DNA from: an uncultured Lachnospiraceae bacterium
Lineage (GTDB): Bacteria; Bacillota; Clostridia; Lachnospirales; Lachnospiraceae
Length of the DNA stretch: 64,000 bases
Assembly (NCBI GenBank): GCA_937920345.1
Contig: CALGVA010000037.1
Span: 31,819-95,818, forward strand
Reading direction: 5' to 3'
The position numbers and the translations under genes are program-made. A model generated the notes under the pieces. That model did no database searches and had not been told where the DNA came from. It saw nothing but the letters and a program-made list of their open reading frames with translations. Positions 29,251-37,844 of the stretch are shown one piece after another (within the stretch, counting starts at the first letter, position 1; every line of letters begins with the position of its first letter).

Positions 29251-29442
29251 ATTAACTACGCGAGATTTGCTATGCAAACCCGGATGCCTGAAGGGGAGGA
29301 TTTACTACGCGAGATTTGCTATGCAAACCTGGATGCCCGGATGGGAGGATTTACTACGCGAGATTTTGCTTCGCAAACTCGGATGCCCGAAGGGATTAAC
29401 TACGTGAGATTTGCTATGCAAACCCGGATGCCTGAAGGGGAG
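29251..29442 (+). repeat. Four tandem copies of a 46-49 bp palindromic repeat
   Basis: Units at 29251-29299, 29300-29348, 29349-29394 and 29395-29442. Each starts ATTAACTACG or ATTTACTACG, contains the hairpin TTTGCTATGCAAA (TTTTGCTTCGCAAA in unit 3), then CGGATGCC and a GAAGGG-like end. They fill the gap between the topoisomerase genes. The frame that runs through them from 29074 to 29448 is an overlap artefact and not a gene. Confidence 0.92.
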
Positions 29443-29477
29443 AATTAACTACCTTAACTACCAAAAGGGGTATGAGA

Positions 29478-31715
29478 ATGAATGACAGAATCATTAAAAC
29501 GGAATATTCCGAAGTAATGCAGAAATCATATATTGATTATGCGATGAGCGTAATCGTTGCCAGAGCGCTGCCGGATGTGCGGGACGGGCTTAAGCCTGTG
29601 CAGAGGCGTACACTTTATGATATGTACGAACTGGGGATACGTTATGACAGACCCTACCGTAAATCGGCGCGTATTGTCGGGGACACGATGGGTAAGTATC
29701 ATCCGCACGGCGACAGTTCCATCTATGAGGCGCTGGTGGTCATGGCGCAGGATTTTAAGAAAGGGCTGCCGCTCATAGACGGGCACGGTAACTTCGGCAA
29801 TATCGAGGGGGACGGCGCCGCTGCCATGCGTTACACGGAGGCGCGTCTGGAGAAGGTCACACAGGAAGCTTTCCTTGCCGATCTGGATAAAGATGTGGTT
29901 GATTTTATTCCGAATTTCGATGAGACGGAGAAGGAACCCGGTGTACTTCCGGTGAAAATTCCCAATCTGCTTGTCAACGGTTCGGAGGGTATCGCAGTCG
30001 GTATGGCTACCAGCACGCCGCCGCATAACCTTGCGGAGGTGATCAACGCGACTAAGGCGTATATGCTGGATGAAAATATTACCACAAGAGAATTGATGCG
30101 CTATGTGAAAGGACCCGATTTTCCCACAGGCGGCATCGTGATCAATGAGGATGAACTGCTGGAAATCTATGAGACCGGAGCCGGCAAGATCAAGATCCGC
30201 GGCAAGGTAGAGATCGAGAAGGCCAAGGGAGGCAGAACCAATCTGGTGATCACGGAGATTCCCTATACGATGATCGGCGCCAATATCGGTAAATTCCTGA
30301 TGGATGTGGCAGCCCTGGCGGAGACGAAGAAGACGCAGGATATCGTGGATATCACCAACCAGTCCTCCAAAGAGGGAATCCGTATCGTCATCGAGCTTCG
30401 CAAAGATGCGGACATCGAGAACTTCAAGAATATGCTTTATAAGAAAACCCGCCTGGAGGACACGTTCGGTGTCAACATGCTGGCGATCGTTGACGGCAGA
30501 CCGGAGACGATGGGATTAAAGCAGATCATACGGGAGAGCGTTAAGTTCCAGTATGAGGTTGCGACCAGAAAGTATTCGAATCTTCTGCAGAAAGAACTGG
30601 AGCGCAAAGAGATTCAGGAAGGACTGATCAAAGCCTGCAACGTGATTGATCTGATTATAGAGATCCTGCGCGGCTCCAAAGACCGGGCGATGGCGAAGGC
30701 CTGCCTGATCGAAGGTAAGATCGACGGCATCAAGTTCAAATCCAAAGAATCCAAGATCATGGCGACACAGCTTATGTTCACGGAGAAACAGGCGAATGCG
30801 ATTCTGGACATGAGGCTTTATAAACTGATCGGGTTAGAGATCGAGGCGCTGATCAATGAGCATGAGGAGACGATGGCGAATATCTATCGCTATGAAGATA
30901 TTCTTGCCAGAAGAGATTCCATGGCACAGGTCATCATCAATGAACTGGATGAGATCAAGGAACAGTACAAGACACCCAGAAAGACGCAGATCACGACGCA
31001 GAGCGAGGCTGTGTATGTGGAGAAGAAGATGGAAGAGATGGACATCGTCTTCCTGATGGATCGTTTCGGTTATGCCAGAACGATAGACATCCAGACGTAC
31101 GAGCGGAATAAGGAAGCGGCGGATAGCGAGAACAGATATGCCTTTGTCTGTAGAAATACGGGTAAAGTGTGCTTGTTTACGAATACCGGACAGCTTCATA
31201 CGGTGAAGATGATGGATCTGCCGATGGGTAAATTCCGTGATAAGGGAGTACCGATTGACAACGTCAGCAATTATGATTCCTCCAGGGAGAATATCGTATA
31301 TGCGGCAAGTCAGAGTGATTTAAATCTCTACCGCGTGATTTTTGCCACGAAACAGGCGATGCTTAAGGTGGTGGACGGCGGGGAATTTGATGTCGCAAAG
31401 CGAACAGTAGCGGCGACAAAGCTGGCGGATGATGACGAAGTCATCAGCGTCGTAACGCTGATAGAACAGCGCAACATCGTACTGCAGTCTGCGGAAGGAT
31501 ATTTTCTGCGCTTTCCTGTGGAGGAGATTCCCGAGAAGAAGAAGGGAGCGATCGGCGTGCGCGGCATGAAACTGGGGGCGAAGGACAGTCTGGAAGCAGT
31601 CTACTATACGCGCAATGCGGTGGAACAGACAATTGAATATAACGGTAAGGAACTGGAGCTTAACAAACTCAAACTGGGTAAGCGGGACAGCAAAGGTGTG
31701 AAAATAAGAGTTTAG
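29478..31715 (+). CDS. parC: Type II topoisomerase subunit A (topoisomerase IV / gyrase, DNA cleavage subunit)
   Basis: The 745-residue breakage-reunion subunit. N-terminal winged-helix and tower domains carry the catalytic Tyr119 in AAMRYTEARL; RPYRKSARIVGDTMGKYHPHGDSSIYEAL is the quinolone-interaction region in outline. The C-terminal beta-pinwheel begins near residue 510. The GyrA box (QRRGGKG) of true gyrase is not seen; the equivalent area reads EKKKGAIGVRG, which favours topoisomerase IV over gyrase. ATG 29478 is preferred because GGGG lies seven bases upstream; an ATG at 29472 is only one base from that site. Together with the upstream B subunit it would decatenate daughter chromosomes. 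Confidence 0.85.
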   Translation: MNDRIIKTEYSEVMQKSYIDYAMSVIVARALPDVRDGLKPVQRRTLYDMYELGIRYDRPYRKSARIVGDTMGKYHPHGDSSIYEALVVMAQDFKKGLPLIDGHGNFGNIEGDGAAAMRYTEARLEKVTQEAFLADLDKDVVDFIPNFDETEKEPGVLPVKIPNLLVNGSEGIAVGMATSTPPHNLAEVINATKAYMLDENITTRELMRYVKGPDFPTGGIVINEDELLEIYETGAGKIKIRGKVEIEKAKGGRTNLVITEIPYTMIGANIGKFLMDVAALAETKKTQDIVDITNQSSKEGIRIVIELRKDADIENFKNMLYKKTRLEDTFGVNMLAIVDGRPETMGLKQIIRESVKFQYEVATRKYSNLLQKELERKEIQEGLIKACNVIDLIIEILRGSKDRAMAKACLIEGKIDGIKFKSKESKIMATQLMFTEKQANAILDMRLYKLIGLEIEALINEHEETMANIYRYEDILARRDSMAQVIINELDEIKEQYKTPRKTQITTQSEAVYVEKKMEEMDIVFLMDRFGYARTIDIQTYERNKEAADSENRYAFVCRNTGKVCLFTNTGQLHTVKMMDLPMGKFRDKGVPIDNVSNYDSSRENIVYAASQSDLNLYRVIFATKQAMLKVVDGGEFDVAKRTVAATKLADDDEVISVVTLIEQRNIVLQSAEGYFLRFPVEEIPEKKKGAIGVRGMKLGAKDSLEAVYYTRNAVEQTIEYNGKELELNKLKLGKRDSKGVKIRV

Positions 31716-31792
31716 ATCACTGTAAAAGTATGGATGGAACGGCAGCGAAAGTATATTATGCCGGCAGACATCAGATAGAAAGGCATGTAAAT

Positions 31793-32341
31793 ATGAGAGT
31801 CATAGCGGGAACGGCAAGAAGTCTGCGGTTAAAGACGCCGGAGAATATGGACACAAGACCTACTACGGACAGAATCAAAGAGACACTTTTTAATATGCTG
31901 CAGCCGTATCTTGCAGATGCTGTGTTTATTGATCTGTACAGCGGCAGCGGCGGAATCGGTATCGAAGCGCTCAGCAGAGGAGCACGCCACGCTTATTTTG
32001 TGGAAAATAACAGAAACGCGCTTGCCTGCATTACGGAAAATCTGCAGTTTACCAGACTGATCGACCGCGCGACGATCTTAAAACAGGATGCGCTGAGCGC
32101 ACTTTCGGGAATCCGTGAGAAAGAGGCGGATGTGATTTTCATGGACCCGCCATATCACTGCGGATATGAAGAGCAGGTGCTTCAGACACTGTCAGGAGCG
32201 CCGTACGTGACGGAACGTACCGTGATCGTTATAGAGTCGGCGCTTACAACGGATTTTTCCTATCTGGATCAGCTGGGGTTTTGTATTACCAGAGAGAAAT
32301 GCTACAAGACAAACAAACATGTCTTTTGTCGAAGAAAATAA
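31793..32341 (+). CDS. rsmD: 16S rRNA guanine-N2 methyltransferase RsmD
   Basis: The 182-residue SAM-dependent enzyme methylates G966 (E. coli number) of 16S rRNA in the small ribosomal subunit. Seen: MRVIAGTARS at the N-terminus, the Rossmann SAM motif DLYSGSGGIGIEALSRGA, and the catalytic DPPY motif (FMDPPYHCG). ATG 31793 has AAAGG about nine bases upstream and matches the family's MRVI start. coaD follows 105 bp later, the classic rsmD-coaD order in Firmicutes. An AT-rich hairpin (AATAATAT / ATATTATT, 32337-32366) overlaps the stop codon but has no T-run. Confidence 0.93.
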   Translation: MRVIAGTARSLRLKTPENMDTRPTTDRIKETLFNMLQPYLADAVFIDLYSGSGGIGIEALSRGARHAYFVENNRNALACITENLQFTRLIDRATILKQDALSALSGIREKEADVIFMDPPYHCGYEEQVLQTLSGAPYVTERTVIVIESALTTDFSYLDQLGFCITREKCYKTNKHVFCRRK

Positions 32342-32446
32342 TATTTTTCGGAAAATATATATTATTTGTAAAGTTAGTAAAGACATTTTTGCAAATATGT
32401 TTTATGATATAGGAAAATCCCTGTTTGAGAGAGGAATATCTGTTAT

Positions 32447-32941
32447 ATGAGTGCAGCAATTTATCCGGGCAGTTTTGACCCGGTAACATATGGTCATTTA
32501 GATATTATCAGGCGCGCGGCGGAGATTTTTGATGAATTGACAGTCAGTGTGTTGAATAATAAAACAAAGACTCCATTGTTTTCTGTAGAAGAACGTGTTA
32601 AGATGTTAGAAGAGGCGACGAAGGATATACCTAATGTTAAGATAGATTCCTTTAGTGGTCTGTTGATTGATTATGCAAGAGAGCAGAATGTTCATGTAGC
32701 GATCAGGGGACTGCGTGCTTTTACGGATTTTGAATATGAACTGCAGATTGCACAGACCAACAGGAAATTTTCCGGTGGAGATCTTGACACGATGTTTCTG
32801 ACGACCAGTCTGGAATATGCGTATTTAAGTTCTTCGACTGTCAGAGAGATTGCCAGCTTTAACGGTGATATCTCACAGTGTGTACCGGAGTTCGTCGGCA
32901 GATTAATCTATGAAAAATATGGGCATAACAGGCAGGAGTAA
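32447..32941 (+). CDS. coaD: Phosphopantetheine adenylyltransferase
   Basis: The 164-residue enzyme transfers AMP from ATP to 4'-phosphopantetheine, the fourth step of coenzyme A synthesis. Nucleotidyltransferase motifs are clear: YPGSFDPVTYGHLDII (T-x-G-H) near the N-terminus, AIRGLRAFTDFEYELQ in the middle, and YLSSSTVREIA (the S-S-x-x-R motif) near residue 130. GAGAGGA is about ten bases before the ATG. It overlaps the ribosome site of the next gene by a few bases, indicating coupling. Confidence 0.96.
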   Translation: MSAAIYPGSFDPVTYGHLDIIRRAAEIFDELTVSVLNNKTKTPLFSVEERVKMLEEATKDIPNVKIDSFSGLLIDYAREQNVHVAIRGLRAFTDFEYELQIAQTNRKFSGGDLDTMFLTTSLEYAYLSSSTVREIASFNGDISQCVPEFVGRLIYEKYGHNRQE

Positions 32942-32943
32942 GG

Positions 32944-33546
32944 ATGAGCAGTAGAATCGAACAACTTATCGACGAAATTGAAGACTATGTTGACGGCTGT
33001 AAGTATCAGCCGCTATCCAAAACGAATATCATCGTCAACAAGGAAGAGATTGACGAACTTCTGCGGGAACTCCGCATGAAGACGCCGGATGAAATCAAGA
33101 GATATCAGAAGATCATTTCCAACAAGGAAGCGATTTTAAACGATGCGCGTGCGAAAGCGGAAGCGCTTATCAAAGATGCAACCGTACAGACTACAGAGCT
33201 GATTAATGAGCATGAGATTATGCAGCAGGCATATGCACAGGCAAATGAAGTTGTTCGTATGGCGACCATGCAGGCACAGGAGATTCTGAATAATGCCACA
33301 GCGGAAGCCAACGGCGTTCGTACCTCTGCCATGCAGTATCTGGATGATATGCTTGCGAATCTGGAGACTGCTATGACGGCAACGCTGGCGACAACGACGG
33401 AGCATTATGAGAGTTTCTATAACACGATCAACGGGTACAATGAAACTGTGAAAGCGAACCGTGCAGAACTGCGCCCGGTGCAGGTCGAGCAGATGCTCAA
33501 AGAGGCTGAGGGAGATGCAGAGCCCGTGAAGCTGGATCTGATGTAA
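32944..33546 (+). CDS. Coiled-coil protein, DivIVA / ATPase-subunit-like, linked to coaD
   Basis: The 200-residue protein is almost entirely helical and rich in Ala, Glu, Gln and Met. A long coiled coil spans about residues 55-150, with many alanine-rich heptads (ARAKAEALIKDATVQ, QAQEILNNATAEA). There is no membrane segment. Relatives in Clostridia sit after coaD and are often labelled ATPase or V-type ATPase subunit H on the basis of coiled coil alone; that label should not be read as function. A DivIVA-like or scaffold role is possible. It starts two bases after the coaD stop, with AGGAG overlapping the end of coaD. A hairpin terminator follows. Confidence 0.8.
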   Translation: MSSRIEQLIDEIEDYVDGCKYQPLSKTNIIVNKEEIDELLRELRMKTPDEIKRYQKIISNKEAILNDARAKAEALIKDATVQTTELINEHEIMQQAYAQANEVVRMATMQAQEILNNATAEANGVRTSAMQYLDDMLANLETAMTATLATTTEHYESFYNTINGYNETVKANRAELRPVQVEQMLKEAEGDAEPVKLDLM

Positions 33547-33589
33547 GGTTACATAGTGGTAGGTATACCGATATATGATGAGATATGTG

Positions 33590-33618
33590 AGCCGGTTTCC
33601 TGGGAAGCCGGCTTGTTT
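33590..33618 (+). terminator. Probable terminator after the coaD unit
   Basis: AGCCGGTTT (from 33590) pairs with AAGCCGGCT (ending 33613) with one G-U pair, followed by TGTTTC. The T-run is weak. Confidence 0.6.
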
Positions 33619-33690
33619 CACTTATTGAGATTCAAACCTCTTTGATGCCCCCGATATATTAAGTAGAAAAGTGAGACGAGGTGTAACAGT

Positions 33691-35145
33691 TTGAAGCAAT
33701 GCAATATTGCACGCAAGATTTATACATTTATAAAGTCCCTGAAACTAAAATATTTATCCGAATCCGTGAAATCCGTATGTTTTCCGCTGGCAGTCTGGGG
33801 CTGTATGATGATGCTTCCAATAGGACAGCACACGGTATATGCAGAGGAAGAGAGCGCGGATGTAAACGCCGGTAATGATATGCAAGACGGACAGCCCGGG
33901 GCGGAAACCGCGCCGGCGGCGGATGATCCGATTATAGTCGTGATTGATCCCGGACACGGCGGGGAGAATCTGGGCGGTGAGTATGAGGATTACACCGAGA
34001 AGGATATGACGATCGTCGTGGCGAATGCCATGAAAGAAGAACTGGAGAAATACGAGGGAATCACTGTTTATCTCACAAGAAACGGCGATCAGGATTTGGA
34101 TTTAGAGGAGCGTTGTGAATTTGCTAAAAGTGTGAACGCTGATTTCATGTTCTGTCTGCATTTTAATCTGTCGGAATATCATACGCTTTTCGGCGCGGAG
34201 TGCTGGGTATCCGCATTTGGAGAGAATTATAGCAAGGGGTACAGCTTTGCCAGTGTAGAGATCGACATGCTGCAGGAGATCGGGCTTTATTCCAGAGGGA
34301 TCAAGACGCGCCTGAATGATCAGGGAATCGACTATTACGGTATCATACGCCATGCCACAGAGCGGGATATTCCCTGTGTGCTGATCGAACACTGTCATCT
34401 GGATCAGGAGAATGATAAACCGTTCTATGACCATAATGAGAAACTGCAGGATTTCGGCAGACTGGATGCTACGGCTGCTGCCAAGTATTTTAAGCTCCGT
34501 TCGGAGATATTAGGGACAGATTACAGCAATTATCAGAATGTGCATGTGGATGTACCGTCTCATGTGGTTGCGCCTGACCGGACGGAACCGGATATCTGTA
34601 TGATCGAAGTGACAGATCAGAATATGGAGAACGGAGAAGTAACCGTTCAGGTATCTGCGGCGGACTATGACAGCGGCATGCTGTACTATACCTACAGCTA
34701 TGATAACGGAGAGCATTTCTCGCAGTTACAGCGCTGGCCGGATAAGACCAAAGATACCTTCAGTTTTACCATGCAGGTGCCGCCGCACATTGTACCGCAG
34801 ATCGTCGTCAACGGTTATAACGGATATGACCTGTACACTACCAGTAATATGATTTCGCTGCCGTCCATGGATTATGAGACGGAGGAAGAGATTGCGGCAA
34901 ATAAGGCGGTATTAAGAACGGTCGAGAGCATCTCCAGGGCGGTTTCTTCCTTCAAAAGGAAAGAAAAACCGGTAACCATCAGTGTGACCAGACGGGCACC
35001 GGAAGAGACTGAGCAGCAGGTGTCATTCCGTTATTTTATGACGGTGTGTATGGTATGTGCGCTGCTGGTACTCGGCATGACGCTGTCCATAATACTGATC
35101 CTGCACAGCAGGAAGAGAAAACGCCGGAGGCGGCGAAGACGTTAG
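33691..35145 (+). CDS. Membrane-anchored N-acetylmuramoyl-L-alanine amidase (Amidase_3)
   Basis: The 484-residue protein starts at TTG 33691, with GAGGTG seven bases upstream. A signal-like hydrophobic segment (about residues 28-50, ending VYA-E) leads to an acidic linker. The zinc amidase domain (about 80-265) cleaves the bond between muramic acid and the stem peptide. Zinc ligands are His89 in DPGHGG, Glu103 in DYTEKD and the His of MFCLHFN; the catalytic Glu is in VLIEHCHLD. A beta-rich domain (about 300-400) follows. A C-terminal transmembrane helix (about 445-470) ends in a run of Lys and Arg. Anchoring by a C-terminal helix with basic tail is less usual than SH3 or CWB repeats. Confidence 0.88.
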   Translation: MKQCNIARKIYTFIKSLKLKYLSESVKSVCFPLAVWGCMMMLPIGQHTVYAEEESADVNAGNDMQDGQPGAETAPAADDPIIVVIDPGHGGENLGGEYEDYTEKDMTIVVANAMKEELEKYEGITVYLTRNGDQDLDLEERCEFAKSVNADFMFCLHFNLSEYHTLFGAECWVSAFGENYSKGYSFASVEIDMLQEIGLYSRGIKTRLNDQGIDYYGIIRHATERDIPCVLIEHCHLDQENDKPFYDHNEKLQDFGRLDATAAAKYFKLRSEILGTDYSNYQNVHVDVPSHVVAPDRTEPDICMIEVTDQNMENGEVTVQVSAADYDSGMLYYTYSYDNGEHFSQLQRWPDKTKDTFSFTMQVPPHIVPQIVVNGYNGYDLYTTSNMISLPSMDYETEEEIAANKAVLRTVESISRAVSSFKRKEKPVTISVTRRAPEETEQQVSFRYFMTVCMVCALLVLGMTLSIILILHSRKRKRRRRRRR

Positions 35146-35226
35146 CGAATCATCCGGGACGGAACGGTGACAAACCGACGGAGATGTCTGCTGCGGACAT
35201 CAGGGAATGCGCTGCGATAGGTGCAC

Positions 35227-36204
35227 TTAATATATGTACAGGACAAAATAACACACTGCCGTAATGGCGGTCTGAATGACTTTGTGAAAGATATACGGGC
35301 GCACGGATAAGTCAGTCTGCCGGATCATGCTGTATGTCTGGGCGATACAGGAGAATCCGCCAAAGGGAAGCAGGATCAGGATGGGATAGAAAAGAGACTG
35401 ACCAGAGTAGTCAATTCCGCTGGTGATCTCCAGGACACACCGGTACACGTTCAACAGCGCTGTGCTGGCATGACGAAACGGCACGAAAACGATGTTGAGC
35501 AGATTGAAAAAGACCATATAGCCGCCTAACCTGGCGATGCCCAGAAGCCCTGACAGCACGGAGGCGTCGATCGCGGCAAGAAGAGGGGTACGCGCTTGCC
35601 GGGAAGGTGGTGCTGCGGTACATTGTTGTAACGCATCATGCCGGACAGAGCCGGCGTTGTGCCCGGATAAAGGGGCAGTCACGCCACGGTATAGTAACGG
35701 CACCCGTAGAAGAATGAATCCGTACAAAAGCGGTATTCCATACATGATAAACAGCGGCACGAGCGGTTTCTTAATGGCAAGTGTCGGCACCACATAGCTC
35801 AGAAAATAGATCGGCCCGATGTTATTGCAAAAATACAGGAGCTTTGCGCTTTCCGAACGGGATAATTTCCCTGTTTCATAGAGTTCGCCGACGATCCTTG
35901 CCCCCATGGGAAATCCGCACAGAAATCCCATAATGATAGTGTAGGAGCCATTTCGGGAGGTGCCGAATATGCGGTGAATCAACGGATGGAGCAGGCTGAC
36001 GAAGCTTTCTGTCAGATTCATGCGGATCATAATGCCGGAAAGGATCATGAAAGGAAGCAGCGTGGGCACCATTTTCGTAAACCACAGGTTCAGACCGGTG
36101 GAAGCGTATTCCAGGGAAAGTGCGGGATAACGCAGCAGCAGGAAAACCAGATAGAGTGCCAGCACTGTAAACAGAAAGCGGTAGAATTTGTCGATTTTAG
36201 ACAT
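35227..36204 (-). CDS. ylbJ: YlbJ-like sporulation/nucleoside-recognition membrane protein
   Basis: The 325-residue protein has about eight transmembrane helices with two copies of the nucleoside-recognition (Gate) type segment: GFLCGFPMGARIVGELYETGKLS with NNIGPIYFL, then the C-terminal ILLPFGGFSCIAQTYSMI. This matches the YlbJ/SpoIIIAA-neighbour family needed for sporulation in Bacillus. In that genus ylbJ also lies near coaD, as here. ATG 36204 follows GGAAAGGAA; the frame extends upstream without a ribosome site. Residues 180-215 form a basic, low-complexity cytoplasmic loop. It is transcribed against the amidase gene. Confidence 0.82.
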   Translation of the reverse strand: MSKIDKFYRFLFTVLALYLVFLLLRYPALSLEYASTGLNLWFTKMVPTLLPFMILSGIMIRMNLTESFVSLLHPLIHRIFGTSRNGSYTIIMGFLCGFPMGARIVGELYETGKLSRSESAKLLYFCNNIGPIYFLSYVVPTLAIKKPLVPLFIMYGIPLLYGFILLRVPLLYRGVTAPLSGHNAGSVRHDALQQCTAAPPSRQARTPLLAAIDASVLSGLLGIARLGGYMVFFNLLNIVFVPFRHASTALLNVYRCVLEITSGIDYSGQSLFYPILILLPFGGFSCIAQTYSMIRQTDLSVRPYIFHKVIQTAITAVCYFVLYIY

Positions 36205-36396
36205 AATACAGATTCCTTTCCAATATGGTAAAGCATAAACCCGCATATGATTCAGAAATGCTTTAGATTTCCTGGTTTGTGAGACGAATTGCGAAAGCGG
36301 GATTTGCTGTTGTGTTCCATGTATATTCTTTATACGGGTTGATTATACGCTTATGGCGCAGGCGAAGGGGCACAAAGCGGGATAAGGAATGATTTT

Positions 36397-37092
36397 ATGC
36401 GATTGGACAAATTTTTATGTGATTGTAATCTGGGCACAAGAAGCCGGATCAAAAAGGACATCAATGCCGGGCTGGTAACGGTGGGCGGAAATGTTGTGCG
36501 AAAACCGGAGCAGCAGGTTCTCGAGGAAACAGACGAGATCACTTACAAAGGTCAGCGCTGCGTCTATGAAAGATTCGTCTATTACATGCTTCATAAGCCG
36601 GCAGGCGTCGTATCCGCAACCGAGGACAAACGAGACCGGACGGTTCTGGATCTGCTGGGAGATGAACGTCGGGAGGACCTTTTTCCGGTAGGAAGACTGG
36701 ACAAGGACACCGAGGGGCTGCTGCTGATCACCAACGACGGCGCGCTGGCACACGAACTGCTGTCTCCGGTAAAACACGTGGAGAAAGAGTATGAGTGTCA
36801 TCTGGCACAGCCAGTCAGCGAAGCGCAGGTCCGGCAGCTGGAACAGGGTGTTGATATCGGTGAAAAAGACTTGACGAGGCCGGCGGCGGTACAGATATTA
36901 GAGGATAAAAAGATTACGCTCACGATCACTGAGGGTAAATTTCATCAGGTCAAGCGTATGCTGCACGCCGTTGGCAATGAGGTAACATATCTGAAAAGAA
37001 TCCGTATGGGAAGCCTTACGCTGGATTCGCAGATTCCGAAAGGACGTTACCGCAGACTGACGGAGGAAGAACGTGCAGGACTGCTGCACTAA
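36397..37092 (+). CDS. Pseudouridine synthase, RsuA/RluB/E/F family
   Basis: The 231-residue protein has an N-terminal S4 RNA-binding domain (MRLDKFLCDCNLGTRSRIK, about 1-60), followed by the catalytic domain with the invariant Asp in GRLDKDTEGLLLITNDG (about residue 110) and the C-terminal GKFHQVKRMLHAVGNEV motif. It converts specific uridines in rRNA to pseudouridine. Family type is clear; whether it acts on 16S (RsuA) or 23S (RluB/F) cannot be told from sequence alone. AAGGA lies about ten bases before the ATG. It appears to lead a unit with the HAD phosphatase and YgiQ genes. Confidence 0.92.
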   Translation: MRLDKFLCDCNLGTRSRIKKDINAGLVTVGGNVVRKPEQQVLEETDEITYKGQRCVYERFVYYMLHKPAGVVSATEDKRDRTVLDLLGDERREDLFPVGRLDKDTEGLLLITNDGALAHELLSPVKHVEKEYECHLAQPVSEAQVRQLEQGVDIGEKDLTRPAAVQILEDKKITLTITEGKFHQVKRMLHAVGNEVTYLKRIRMGSLTLDSQIPKGRYRRLTEEERAGLLH

Positions 37093-37167
37093 TTGATTGT
37101 ACGGGTCAGAAATGGAGCATTGCAGGCGCAAGCTGTATTTGCGAAAAAGAGAGAGGCGGAGGCACAA

Positions 37168-37821
37168 ATGATAGAAGCGGTTATATTCGATCTGGATGGT
37201 TCCATGGTGGATTCCATGTGGCTGTGGAGAGCCATCGACATAGAATATCTCGGAAGATTCGGGATCACATTGCCGGAGAACCTGCAGGCATGTATCGAGG
37301 GGATGAGTTTCAGTGAGACGGCGGCTTATTTCAAGGAACGTTTCAGTCTGCCGGATGATCTGGATACGATCAAGGCGGAATGGAACCGCATGGCCTGGGA
37401 TAAGTATGCTTACGAAGTGCCGGTGAAGGATGGTGTCACAGAACTCTTGCAGTACTGTATGACACACGGCATTAAAGCGGGGATCGCCACCAGCAATTCC
37501 AGAGAACTGGTAGAAAATGTGGTCAATGTACACGGGCTGGATTCGTATTTCGGCTGCATAATGACCGGTTGTGATGTGGCAAAGGGCAAACCGGCGCCGG
37601 ATATTTATCTGGCGGTTGCACGAGAACTGGATGTCGCGCCGGAGAACTGTCTTGTGTTCGAGGACATTATTCCGGGCATACAGTCCGGCAAGGCGGCGGG
37701 CATGAAAGTATGTGCTGTCTACGATAAATACTCCGAATATCAGGATACGGAGAAACACCGACTGGCTGACTATTATACCTATCGTTTCAGGGAACTGATA
37801 GAAGAGGGCGTACTGGCGTGA
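37168..37821 (+). CDS. HAD-superfamily phosphatase, beta-phosphoglucomutase-like
   Basis: The 217-residue protein has motif I FDLDGSMVDS (nucleophile and acid/base Asp), a helical cap (about 15-85), motif II ATSNS, motif III Lys in KGKPAPD, and motif IV EDIIPGI. This is the subfamily I layout of beta-phosphoglucomutases and small-sugar phosphatases. The substrate is unknown. ATG 37168 has GGAGG five bases upstream; the longer in-frame start at 37093 lacks this. It overlaps the upstream end of the YgiQ ribosome site region, so the two are probably translated from one message. Confidence 0.9.
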   Translation: MIEAVIFDLDGSMVDSMWLWRAIDIEYLGRFGITLPENLQACIEGMSFSETAAYFKERFSLPDDLDTIKAEWNRMAWDKYAYEVPVKDGVTELLQYCMTHGIKAGIATSNSRELVENVVNVHGLDSYFGCIMTGCDVAKGKPAPDIYLAVARELDVAPENCLVFEDIIPGIQSGKAAGMKVCAVYDKYSEYQDTEKHRLADYYTYRFRELIEEGVLA

Positions 37822-37844
37822 CAGGGGACGGAACGGAGGAGAAG

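Noticed and set aside
29251..29442. CRISPR array
   Set aside because: Repeats are directly joined with no unique spacers, and there are no cas genes.
29074..29448. A 124-codon open frame covering the end of the topoisomerase B gene and the repeat array
   Set aside because: The first half overlaps parE in another frame and the rest only translates the tandem repeats; no ribosome site.
27305..31715. Calling the pair the primary DNA gyrase
   Set aside because: No clear GyrA box in the A subunit and no dnaA/recF neighbourhood; kept as topoisomerase IV-like with moderate confidence.
35046..35264. Small 72-codon frame at the end of the amidase gene
   Set aside because: Mostly overlaps the amidase in another frame and has no ribosome site.
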